A DNA stretch of 64,000 nucleotides from Notospermus geniculatus (Eukaryota; Nemertea; Pilidiophora; Heteronemertea; Lineidae), in NCBI GenBank assembly GCA_002633025.1, contig NMRB01000035.1:785621-849620 (forward strand), written 5' to 3'. A program made the position numbers and the translations under genes. This document shows, piece after piece, positions 45,110 to 55,869 of this stretch. Within the stretch, counting starts at the first letter, position 1, and every line of letters starts with the position of its first letter. The notes beneath the pieces are model-generated. The model saw nothing but the letters and a program-made list of their open reading frames with translations. It was not told the DNA's origin and searched no databases.

Positions 45110-45996
45110 TTTTGAAATATCGCTGGGCAGTATGACGTCACAAAGTGTAAGATCGTGACGTCAGATCATCTCTGACTCGCCATCTTTATTTGACTCGACC
45201 TGTACGTGCGCTCAGTAATGCTGCAACCGAGATAATGTAGGAGGAGGTAGATCCTGTGGAAAAGCCAGGTCTCTGCAACCTTACAACTGCGATTTGGTGC
45301 ACATTCCCAGGAGCTCAGGGTACACGACATTCAATTTCAATTATCCATGTTTTTCTTACTCCAACGAATTTTCCCACATGGATCGCTGCACAAAACTATA
45401 AGCTGTTGATACGTGAGCAAACTAAGCAGGGCTTAGAGGGTGGGGAGGCGTTTTTCATTTATTAATGGACATCTTTTTTCCTCGTACTGTATTCGTAACC
45501 TCATAGAAAACTAACAATTATTTACAAACCAGGTGTGTAATCGCCTTTCCCCTGGGGCTGGGCGGAACTATCACAGTATTAGTAGGATGTGCACAGGTCA
45601 TGTATGTATTGAACATCCTGGATTAGCTCGGGAGTAATTTACAATGACTATTGTCCATTTCTTCGCGTAAGAAGGTATTGGAAACTCTCACAGCGGGTGG
45701 AACGAATCTATTATTACTAGAACACAATACTATTCATGGATAATGTTTGCACAAAAAGCGGATTTTGTGAACAAGTTTCACCTACGCGTCGCTATTATTG
45801 TCAGGAATAAATTCATGAACACCAGCAAGTGCTATCCTTGAATTCGTATTATAGCCGAGGGCCTAACGTGCCTATTGTGATAAGTACATGTAGGCCTACA
45901 CATCACTAAGGGTCGTGAACTACTTCTAACACAAATCCTTGCAACCAGTTTGATTCTGACTACAAACAGCTTAATGCCAAGAGGCCATTACACGAT
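45110..45996. other. Gene-free stretch
   Basis: No exon is supported. A small palindrome, TGACGTCAC...GTGACGTCA, lies near 45133-45155. Confidence 0.45.
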
Positions 45997-46000
45997 TGTA

Positions 46001-46266
46001 GAGGTTCTTCACTGACGTCACAACGATCACGTGACTGCAGGGAATCAGCTATGTTGGCCGTCAAACGGCCGACGATGACGTCAAAACTGTCACGTCATGA
46101 CATTTTGACGTCAGGACGATAACGTCAAAACTGTCACGTCATGACATTTTGACGTCAGGATCTGTGTGTTGACGCTGTGTTCATGCCGTGACGTCGCTTG
46201 ACAATTTGAAGGCCATAATGGCGGCATCGTGTCGTTATGGAAACGTGACGTCACGTGAAGAACCTC
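46001..46266. mobile_element. MITE with TGTA target duplication and clustered CRE-like sites
   Basis: The inverted ends are GAGGTTCTTCACTGACGTCA and TGACGTCACGTGAAGAACCTC. Flanking TGTA is at 45997-46000 and 46267-46270. Inside, a 44-bp unit (ACGTCAAAACTGTCACGTCA...) is tandemly repeated twice. Five TGACGTCA octamers, the consensus CREB/ATF site, occur within the element. No coding capacity. Confidence 0.8.
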
Positions 46267-46270
46267 TGTA

Positions 46271-47207
46271 GCCAATGGTGACTGTCACTTTAAGTCAGGT
46301 GTTGGATATCATAAGGGTTTCACTTGACGTCAATAGGCAGTGAATGGCTCTTTTATTTGACGGATATGAGCTGTAAAACTCTCTAGCCCTCTCACTGTCA
46401 CTGAGTGGAAAACAGAAAAAAATGTGCACGACTTAGAAACATAATCGCCTCTGGCATATGTATTCATTGTAAAGCACTCACTGTGGGCTTTCCAATGAAT
46501 ACCTATACAACAGGGCTTCGGTAGTTGTTTTTCTACACATTTTCAAATTTGACAGAATGCCCTTGGCAGTTCCGTAAATGCGTTGATACTTTCAACATGA
46601 TAAAAAATATCGCAGCCATAAGTTGCAAGAACTACCGATATAATACCATTTACACAGTGTTTGTATTCAGTATGTAACATGTAATACAAATCAATGCTAA
46701 CGCCTTCACAAGCGATGGTACTAACGTCATTTTCATGGTTTTTGCTGATTTGATATTCACACTCACTTCTTTTGTTGGTGGTTTACAGAATCACGTGATC
46801 ACGGATCATATCATTGGTCACGACGTGACCATGACAACCAATCACGTCCTCGACATTAAAGAACAACTTGCTCTCCATGACGCGGTTATTTTCTCGAAAT
46901 AAGTGAATGAACCTTTGCCATACAGGTCTCGGCCTAGTCGGAGTTTTTCTGATGGTTCTAATGAACCTGATGATGGGGTTGTGAGATGTTTGATGGCGAG
47001 GGATGCAGCGATAATAGCCTTGAATCAATGAGATGAACCAGAAACACCACTCATTCCAACCGAGTCAAAGAAAGATCAACTTTGAGGTTGCCAATCTCTC
47101 CCGATTCATCCCCTCCTCTTAGAGTTATAGATTTCTTTACGTTGATGAATGAGGCCAAGTCAAAAGATGACGAGGCTTATCTTTATCAATCCGTCAGGCA
47201 CATGGTC
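46271..47207. other. Gene-free stretch
   Basis: No exon is supported. It contains a short palindrome at 46460-46507. Confidence 0.45.
46460..46507. repeat. Short palindrome, TTCATTGGAAAG family
   Basis: ATGTATTCATTGTAAAGCAC pairs with GGGCTTTCCAATGAATACC and is followed by CAACAGGGCTT. Found outside the duplicated regions, so the family is truly dispersed. Confidence 0.6.
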
Positions 47208-47542
47208 CTCCTTTCATGCAAGGATCACCAAGCGACCGAATGAGTAAACGTTTTTTCTTTTTTTCTTTAACGTGAATGTACAACCTCATTCACTGGTCGA
47301 TGTTCACGAAAGACAACTTGTCACTAGAACTTCCACAAAACTGACCATTTCTTTGTTGAGTCAACACTTCCACACCCTAAGTTACGAATTTTTCGATGTT
47401 TTCAAAATATTCTTTGCAAATGCCATCTTTTCATGCAGGGATCACCAAGTGTGGGTCTACCGACTGAATAAACGTTTTTCTACGTTTCTTTACTTTATAA
47501 CTGGTCGTTGCTCACGAAAGTAAGTTTCATCACAGATATTAG

Positions 47543-47721
47543 AGATTTAGAGAACCAAATGAATGAGCAAATGACAGGAAATAGTTCTTTCATATTTCAT
47601 ATTCCAAAAAATACACAAATATACAAATTCCAATCGAACGTTTTCGAAAGATCACTCTTCCCTCATGAAATATGAAAGGACTATTTCTTGTCATTTGCTC
47701 ATTCATTTGGTTCTCTAAATC
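47543..47721. mobile_element. Hairpin element with 57-bp arms
   Basis: AGATTTAGAGAACCAAATGA with ATGAGCAAATGACAGGAAAT forms the left arm. The right arm is its complement, ending CATTTGGTTCTCTAAATCT. The unpaired centre is about 60 bp and AT-rich. Non-coding. Confidence 0.8.
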
Positions 47722-47740
47722 TACAACACTGCCAAGATAT

Positions 47741-48166
47741 TAGGGAGGCTTAGAAATCAAACGATAAACGTAAACGTTAACGACAACGTTATTTTTGTAC
47801 CGAAGATCTAATACATATAAAGCAAACTCGCCCGGTCTTTGTCACGAATGTTCTCTGCAACCGCTGCATGGAGGGAGCTGAGCAATACCTTATTCGATTG
47901 CTTTTGATACAAGGAGTGATCTTTTCGAGGTTAAAATTTTAAAATCGGCCAAACTATGCTTTAAGAAGCGTTTTTCAGATAAATTGCATCAAATTCAAAA
48001 GCAGTGACGTCACAAACGTTGTGTGACGTCATGCATGTCATCACCGTTGCCATCTGAACACAAACCCGGTTTACACTGGTGCAGTATAAAATCTGGTGAA
48101 TTTGTAGTGTGAAAAATGACGTTGTCGTAAAGTTTACGTTTATCGTTTGATTTCTAAATCTCCCTA
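47741..48166. mobile_element. MITE, family F3 (426 bp, best preserved)
   Basis: The left end TAGGGAGGCTTAGAAATCAA and the following ACGATAAACGTAAACG are complementary to the right end CGTTTATCGTTTGATTTCTA followed by AATCTCCCTA. TA at both outer ends suggests mariner-type insertion. No transposase frame. Confidence 0.8.
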
Positions 48167-48382
48167 CAGCTTCTACAAAACCTGACCGTTCCCGACTTGT
48201 TTTGAGTCAATCAGCTATAAATGTAGGCTGCACACACCCTGCATCAGTCATCTCAGTTTTCTCTCAGACAAAAGTGACATGTGTACAACAATGTACATTT
48301 CTTTAAGCATAGTCTTTGATCAGATAAGTAATCATAGCCTCTAGTCTTAAAGAACGCATGACCTTTCCGCCTCTGTATCAGT

Positions 48383-49762
48383 AGATTTATCATATTTATC
48401 GAAAGTTTTGCCTGTAATAGAAGCAGAACATGATTTTTCCAGACATGCAAGGCTGCTATTTAAAGGTAGCATGCCGCAAGTGGAAGGATGATAATCGATC
48501 ATGCTTGCGATGTGGACCTTCCGTGTAAAACTTGCAACTGTTTATTTCAAGCCATTCTTCTTCAAAATCCTTGCAAGTGCATCTTCAGAGTGTGGGATCG
48601 CCCTGTTGGTCGGTCAGTAATTCGACATTTCGAAATGGCGTGGCCTAAAGCTACGTCATTCGTCTTGACTGTTTTCCTTTCAAAACACACAGACAATTGT
48701 TCAAGAAATAACCACGCTGGCAATGTGCTTTAACATCCTACATAATGGTGAAGACGGTTACCATTGAACGGAATTTCCCTCCAGTCATCGAAAACCAGAG
48801 CCAGTATTCACCGACGACTGACTCAATAGATCAAGGTGTATGACATTTGCACAGACCAAAATATTCCTACTGAAAATAATGTACACCATTAGGAAAAATC
48901 TTTGAGTCATTTCATACCTTTTTGAGTTACCTTTTGGTCGATTCGTCGCCATCATTAGTTTCAGTGTATTAAACAGAAAAACGATGCTTTTTGACAACGT
49001 TTTGTCTTTGATAAGATGGCATAACTATTTATATAAAAGTTATAATATTTCTGTACGAAAGACGCCTTCCTCGGAGGCATTGGCATTTCAGGGCATGCAT
49101 ACCCTAACTTTCTTCTCACAGTAAAGTAATGTACGGGGGCTGCCTTTTGTTTGGCCGCCATGCCAGTTGATTTGATAGGCCTCTGAGCGCCACCAGCTAC
49201 AATAATGCATAAAACTTCAGACCCAAAATGGCACTGTTTCAAAGAACATTTACATGGCACAGTATGGCCATTTTCAGGTCATGTGACCATCACATGCCTC
49301 TCCCAGCAAATCGAATGACCGCTTTCAGTTACCTCACGTCGCAAGCAGCCAATGAACATTCGTAACACATTGCACCTGAGCGGTGTCACACAGACATGCG
49401 TCGTGATGGTGTAGCGGAGAAAGTCCTTAGTATTGGAATCCTCAGTGCAAAGCCATGCATTGTCAACGGTTACGAATACTCCCATGGGATTAGCGAGATT
49501 ATCTTTCACAGAAGCGAAACGTAGGCTACTAGGACAAAAGCAGGTTATGACTTTGATTCAAGCCCAATCCCATGGCATCATTATAAAAAAACTCTAATCA
49601 GGGCTTCCAGAACTCATCGCACATGTAGGGACAAATTACATGCTTTCCTGTCGTCCCAATCTCCAGTCGTGGCGACATCACATGCTGCAGACGACAAACC
49701 CAACACCTGTCATAAACATCGGGATATCGTCGGTGCTTTGAAGTTCAGACGACTGAAAAAAA
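48383..49762. repeat. Duplicate E1 (left of N)
   Basis: Near-identical to 49764-51151. Starts AGATTTATCATATTTATCGA and ends in the A-run after CAGACGACTG, directly against the N. The 81-codon frame at 48488 is identical in both copies but has no recognised domain. Interpreted as unmerged alleles. Confidence 0.92.
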
Positions 49763-49763
49763 N
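49763..49763. other. Single N at duplicate junction
   Basis: Lies exactly between E1 and E2, within an A-run. Confidence 0.85.
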
Positions 49764-51151
49764 AGATTTATCATATTTATCGAAAGTTTTGCCTGTAATA
49801 GAAGCAGAACATGATTTTTCCAGACATGCAAGGCTGCTATTTAAAGGTAGCATGCCGCAAGTGGAAGGATGATAATCGATCATGCTTGCGATGTGGACCT
49901 TCCGTGTAAAACTTGCAACTGTTTATTTCAAGCCATTCTTCTTCAAAATCCTTGCAAGTGCATCTTCAGAGTGTGGGATCGCCCTGTTGGTCGGTCAGTA
50001 ATTCGACATTTCGAAATGGCGTGGCCTAAAGCTACGTCATTCGTCTTGACTGTTTTCCTTTCAAAACACACAGACAATTGTTCAAGAAATAACCACGCTG
50101 GCAATGTGCTTTAACATCCTACATAATGGTGAAGACGGTTACCATTGAACGGAATTTCCCTCCAGTCATCGAAAACCAGAGCCAGTATTCACCGACGACT
50201 GACTCAATAGATCAAGGTGTATGACATTTGCACAGACCAAAATATTCCTACTGAAAATAATGTACACCATTAGGAAAAATCTTTGAGTCATTTCATACCT
50301 TTTTGAGTTACCTTTTGGTCGATTCGTCGCCATCATTAGTTTCAGTGTATTAAACAGAAAAACGATGCTTTTTGACAACGTTTTGTCTTTGATAAGATGG
50401 CATAACTATTTATATAAAAGTTATAATATTTCTGTACGAAAGACGCCTTCCTCGGAGGCATTGGCATTTCAGGGCATGCATACCCTAACTTACTTCTCAC
50501 AGTAAAGTAATGTACGGGGGCTGCCTTTTGTTTGGCCGCCATGCCAGTTGATTTGATAGGCCACTGAGCGCCACCAGTTACAATAATGCATAAAACTTCA
50601 GACCCAAAATGGCGCTGTTTCAAAGAACATGTACATGTACATGATACACAATGCAGTATGGCCATTTTCAGGTCATGTGACCATCACATGCCTCTCCCAG
50701 CAAATCGAATGACCGCTTTCAGTTACTTCACGTCGCAAGCAGCCAATGCACATTCGTAACACATTGCACGTGAGCGGTGTCACACAGACAGGCGTCGTGT
50801 TGGTGTACAGCGGAGGAAGTCCTTAGTAGTGAAATCCTCAGTGCAAGCCATGCATTGTCAACGGTTACAAACACTCCCATGGGATTAACGAGATTATCTT
50901 TCACAGAGGCGTAACGTACTAGGACAAAAGCAGGTTATGACTTTGATTCAAGCCCAATCCCATGGCATCATTATAAAAAAACTCTAATCAGGGCGCCCAG
51001 AACTCATCGCACATGTAGGGACAAATTACATGCTTTCCTGTCTCCCAATCTCCAGTCGTAGCGGCATCACATGCTGCAGACGACAAACCCAACACCTGTC
51101 ATAAACATCGGGATATCGTCGGTGCTTTGAAGTGCAGACGACTGAAAAAAA
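49764..51151. repeat. Duplicate E2 (right of N)
   Basis: Second copy of E1, continuing into unique sequence after the A-run. Differences are substitutions and short indels (for example a CATGTACATGTACATG expansion near 50627). Confidence 0.92.
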
Positions 51152-52192
51152 ACACATCTAGCGACATACAGAGTTGTCTTGCTGTGAACCGTACTCGGGG
51201 AATGGAATATTAGGTTCTGAGATTGGTTGTGTCGGCAAAGGATTGCAAATTTCCAGCTAAGCATGCTTCGAACGTGAGCTCGACAAGGGTGCTGGACGGT
51301 GAATCTATAACGAGTTGGAAGTCTGGTAATTAGGGGCACCTCAACCTGAATAAAAAGAGACCTTGACCTTCCAATGGTCGAAAACCATCTCCACTCAAAT
51401 TCAGTAAGAGAATCATGGGCAACTGTACACCAACGTGTGCTTAGCGGCTGAGGGCTGACCCTGACCTTTCCCATCATCCAATCATTCTACTCCTCAGTGA
51501 GTAACAGGTCTTCTGATTGGTTCCCACGTTCTTGCACTCGACTGTGGTGGAAACATTTAGAAAGCAGCCGCCATTCTGGCTTATCGGTGCTGCCATCTAC
51601 AGTAGGTTTCGACCACAACAAGTGTGACGCGATACCCCAGAAGATTGTTGATGGGCTGCCGTAAGAGCTGACCAAATGGGCTCCCTGCCCTTGACGCCAA
51701 AGGGATTTCCGTGATGTGTCAAAAAAGTCCCAGTCCTGGTCGCTCTGTGGTTAACATCATTAACCCTCGGTATTTTCATTCGTCTAGACAGGAAAGCCCG
51801 AGCTTGTCGTCTGCACCTGATAATATCGAACTCTAGACTGTTGACTTTGCGATCGAAATGGGCTTTCAATTGATTTGATGCAATTTCGCCGAATATAAAC
51901 AAAACATCTTTTTTTCGATGTGAAATCTGAGATTGTCCAGAGTGTGGATGACATTCAGGATCAATATTCATTCACTGCAGGCGACATGTTTTCACATTCG
52001 TACTAAACTTGTTGATTAGCCAGAGCTGGAAGGGCCAACTTGGTAGATTTATGATGACGAAGCCTCTGATTGCAATCAAAGTGGCACATCGATCTACTTC
52101 TTTTCGTGAGGCACAGATATTCGCTACCCACTCACTCCTAACCGCATCAAAAGGGGGCGTGGTCCGATCTTACTTAACGAGGACCCTGCAGA
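51152..52192. other. Gene-free stretch
   Basis: No exon is supported. A dispersed repeat at about 51447-51530 (CCAATCATTCTACTCCTCAG, then TCTTCTGATTGGTTCC) matches 8972-9052. Confidence 0.5.
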
Positions 52193-52222
52193 CCCCCCCC
52201 CCCCCCCCCCNCCCCCCCCCCC
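52193..52222. repeat. Poly-C run containing an N
   Basis: About 29 C with an N at 52211. The true length is unknown; homopolymers of this size are commonly mis-sequenced or used to join contigs. Confidence 0.85.
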
Positions 52223-52250
52223 GCCACTTGGAGACGTTGTGAGTGATTCT

Positions 52251-52380
52251 GCCTCTTTTTTTCGACGTGACGTCCCTCTGGCACTGCGTCAAAAACGTCG
52301 TGACGTGACGTCATTGCGTTGCTTTGCTCTGTTAACGTCTCTGTTACAACCGCTCGCAGCGCCGCCCTGTCGGGATAAAA
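52251..52380. mobile_element. Short TIR element, GGCGCTG/CGCAGCGCC family
   Basis: CCTCTTTTTTTCGACGTGAC and the right end ACCGCTCGCAGCGCCGCCCT followed by TCGGGATAAAA match 24588-24760. The interior includes TGCGTCAAAAACGTCGTGAC, the minisatellite-related motif. The left terminal repeat is missing or lost at the poly-C run. Confidence 0.6.
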
Positions 52381-52382
52381 GG

Positions 52383-53738
52383 TCAAGCAATTCTCTCATT
52401 CGTATTTGTCACACAATTTCGCAATATAACCGCAATAATTAGAGTACGTGTAATTAATGACTTTCTTTGATACCGGCCTCCCCTAATCAAGCAAGGACAT
52501 TCTCAGCTTGCTGATGTGGCTTGTCCATAGTTCTGTCGACTTGGCATGCGAATTGAGGGACACCTAGCTAAATTACTACAGCTATCAACAGACCACCTGT
52601 CGACCGAAAATTAAACACTGTTGGTCACAGTATGGCCTGCAGGATTCTGTGCGCCACAGAATTGATTGGTCGGATTATAAAACCGAAGATAATTCACTCA
52701 CCGGCGCACTGAGGAAGACCAAGCATCCAATGTGATGGACGTCATGATTGTGCAGTCACACGTCCGTCGAACACCCAACTGGCACGGACGCGACGGCCGA
52801 TCGCAGGATTGCCGCCAAAAGGGTGGGCCGGGAGGGTGAAAGAAAGATTCTCTTCCCTTCCCTATAGTCCTGGGACAGCTCCAATCCTTCAAGATGGGAA
52901 CCCCAGTCGGTCATGAGGGCAACACTTGCCTCTCAGAAGGGCTACGATGACTCCCGAGAACTACGCCAAGATGGGCCTAGAGCAATGCCCTGACCTGCAC
53001 TGCAGCCGGACCACCCAGCTTCCAAAAACAGACTGACCAAGATGGACTACGCGTACTTTCATAGCGTCATCACTGTGGATTAAAAATCGAGCATAAAGGT
53101 TATTGTTTGAGTCCTCAGCAGTGCTGGGAACTACCGCTGCGAGAGGTCAGCAAAATCACCTTTATAGCCAAATCGGGCAAAATAGTGTACCGCAGAAGGA
53201 CACCGGAGTAGGCGTACCCAGAGAAAACCTGTGCTGCGAAAGATTGTGACGTAATTAAAAGCTGCGTGTTTGTGGCGTCGCCCTGTCGTGATGAAAAGTT
53301 CAGCTGGCTCCTCAGCAAGTCATCTTTGATTCGCCGAATCACCTTCTCACGTACTGCATTTAGTCGCTTTTATCCTGGAAGCAGGTTCGTGCCAAACTGT
53401 CAGTTGATGAGCTTCTGATGATACAACTCTGGTCAAAACGTGAACCTCTTGACTCGAACCCTAATTGCGGTGTCACGAGCCCTTTTATATTGGTGTAGCT
53501 AAGGTGAAATGCCATGACTCAGGTGCGTGACGTTCTTAAGACAAAACTCCCAAAGAGATTCCTATCGCCGATGAAGGAGTAAGGCTTCTGGCTACTTGAG
53601 CGAGCAGTCATCAAACTTTTATGGTGCTTCTCCACAACGTGGGAGTTTTCTCGCTGAAGTTGGTTCGCTAGAATGGCCGACTCAGCCATAGAAAACCAGT
53701 GGTTGTGTCACTGATCTCAGCATACGACGTAAGGAAAT
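52383..53738. other. Gene-free stretch
   Basis: No exon or repeat is recognised. Confidence 0.4.
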
Positions 53739-53792
53739 CAACAAGAGGCCCATGGGCCTTGCGCTCAGCTGATAGGAAGGGGTTAATATCTC

Positions 53793-55495
53793 TTGGTGAA
53801 TCGAGATACATGTAGATATCATATTTCACCTCATAATGGGTTGTACAGAACTACCTATCTTCTACTGCTGCTACTTCTTGGAGGTGACATAGAAATTCAC
53901 CCAGGTCCGAGCATTTATCCATGCGCATACTGCGAGCTAAATGTTACATGGGAAGCCAAAGCCCTCGAATGTGACCACTGCCAAGTGTGGTTCCACAAGT
54001 CGTGCCTGGAAATGAGTACACAAGAATACTTGCGGCTTGAAAGGGAAGGTTCTGCTGGAATATGGATCTGTAATAGATGCGGCAGCTCAAACCATGACTC
54101 TAATCTCTTCCGATCTTACTATATTACAACATTCAATAGCTTTGAGTATCTTCATGACCAAAATTTCACTCCCCTACGACCAGCAACAAGACATGATGAC
54201 AAGGACAGATGTGATCGAGATCCACCCACCTCGGTTTCGCATATTAGCTCACCAGGCTCTACATTCCAACCCAAGTACCACAGTAGCCCAAAAAATGCGT
54301 CATCAAGTTACCTTTCACCAGGGGATGCATCTCTTACGCCACCCTCCATTGCGGAAGCCAAACTGCCGAAAGCAGGCGGCAACTTCAGATCCTTGATCGT
54401 GAACGTGAATGGAATGAGAGACAAATCAGCCCAATTGGAAAATGCGGCCTCGGTCATACAACCGGATGTCATAATCGGCTGTGAATCCAAGCTCTCTGAA
54501 AAGGTGATGGATGCGGAGGTGTTCCCGAAAGGCTATGGTAATGTCATCAGAAAGGACCGCACAGACCATGGCGGAGGCGTCTTCTTAGCTTTTAAAGACG
54601 GCTATTCAGTAACGGAAGTAGACCCGACCAACAATGCGGAACTGGTTTGGGCTAAGGTCGAAATGGACAAGGGAAAACCGCTTTATGTTGGATCCTTTTA
54701 TAGACCACCAGGATCAGGAAGTGGACCAATCACATCTTTGCAGGAGTCCATTGAATCTATCAATAGTAATGGAGGCCAACACGTTGTGGTCTCAGGGGAC
54801 TTTAATTGCGGCCACATTGACTGGGAAAATTCTACGGTACAACCTGGATCGCCAGAATCCGACGCACACCATGCTTTATTATCTCTTCTTGACAACTGTT
54901 CAATGACAAACATACAGAAGGAGCCAACTAGGGAAAGTCGGGTTTTGGATCTCCACCTGACAACCAACACATCACTTGTTAAGGCACATCAAGTAATCCC
55001 AGGCCTCAGTGATCATGATATGATTGTCGTGGACAGTGACATTCATCCAGTAACACCCAAGTCTAACCCAAGAATTGCTCACTCTTTTCATAAGACCGAC
55101 TGGGATCAGATTCGAACGAAGACGAAGTCCTTCGGGGAGAAGTTTATGTTGGAGGCCCCAACACGTAGCGTCCAAGAGAACTGGAATGCCTTCCAGGGTC
55201 ATATGCATCTCATGCTGCGTACTCACGTTCCTCATAAACGTATCTCTGGAAGGTTAAATGTCCCATGGTTTAACCCCCATCTTCGCAGACTAAGTCGAAA
55301 AAAACAGAGACAGTTCAATAAAGCACGGAAATCAGGCAAGAAAGAGGACTGGGCCTCTTATAGAAGAACGAAGAAAACCACCAATGCAGCTTATAAACAT
55401 GCAGAACGCCATTTCTTTCATACCAAGATGTCCGATGCGCTGGAGAAAGGGAACACGAAACCCTTTTGGCGGTATATTAATGTCAAGGTCAAACT
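53793..55495 (+). pseudogene. LINE ORF, 5' part: 2A-like leader, PHD finger, endonuclease
   Basis: The open frame follows a stop at 53784-53786 and has no ATG before residue 70; the first usable codon, TTG at 53793, is unlikely to be a true start, so the natural N-terminus is missing or supplied otherwise. Residues 23-39 (a Leu run, then GGDIEIHPGP) match the 2A-like leaders of related LINEs, but with His where Asn normally precedes Pro-Gly-Pro. Residues 44-97 form a PHD-type zinc finger (CAYC, CDHC, WFHKSC, CNRC). From about residue 196, LIVNVNGM, CESKL, GDFNCGHIDW and GLSDHDM are APE-type endonuclease motifs, including the catalytic SDH near residue 405. A basic linker follows (KKQRQFNKARKS). 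Homology ends near 55480, where a repeat has inserted; the frame then runs to a stop at 55524-55526. Nicks target DNA in intact relatives. Confidence 0.88.
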
Positions 55496-55620
55496 TGATA
55501 CTTTGAAGTATCTCTTCCTGTCGTAGAGGTAGTGGCATGATATCACCCATACTTAGGTTATTGAGGATGCCCACTCCGATTATGCAATGACCTTAACGAT
55601 CAAAGGTCAAGGTCAAGGTC
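55481..55620 (-). repeat. Unit of AAGGTCAAGGTCA repeat inserted in the LINE
   Basis: On the minus strand this matches the units at 59130-59400, with TTTGACCTTGACCTTGACCT, then AATAACCTAAGTATGGGTGA and TATCATG. It replaces LINE coding sequence and introduces the stop codon of the 5' frame. Confidence 0.75.
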
Positions 55621-55733
55621 AAATTTGAAAATTTGAAATATCTATGCCCATGATACAGATAGAGACATGAGATCAAGTTCTGGCATGAGATCAAGTTCTG
55701 TGGGATTCAGCTTCGTTGTCCATCAGTCAATGT

Positions 55734-55852
55734 ATCCAGATCTCTGTCACTGTATCCTGATCTCTATCAATGTATCCTGATCTCTATCAATGCATCTGAT
55801 CTCTATCAATGTATCCTGATCTCTATCAATGTATTTTCATCTCTGTCAATGT
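55734..55852. repeat. 20-bp tandem array, six units
   Basis: Units of the form ATCCTGATCTCTATCAATGT with few substitutions. A 17-bp direct repeat (CATGAGATCAAGTTCTG) lies just before it at about 55666-55701. The array occupies part of the gap in the LINE. Confidence 0.85.
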
Positions 55853-55869
55853 CATGTGAAAGTACCTAA

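Larger units (their letters stand above)
47208..48215. repeat. Old tandem duplication interrupted by two hairpin elements
   Basis: Unit 1 (47208-47385) runs from CTTTCATGCAAGGATCACCA through CTGGTCGATGTTCACGAAAG to TTCCACAAAACTGACC and TTGTTGAGTCAA. Unit 2 starts at 47424 and follows the same order to about 47540, then resumes at 48167 with CTTCTACAAAACCTGACC and TTTTGAGTCAATC. The gap is filled by the elements at 47543-47721 and 47741-48166. Confidence 0.75.

Noticed and set aside
48488-49260. Conserved 81-codon and 99-codon frames in E1 and E2
   Set aside because: Identity reflects probable allelic duplication of the assembly, not selection; no domain and no splice context.
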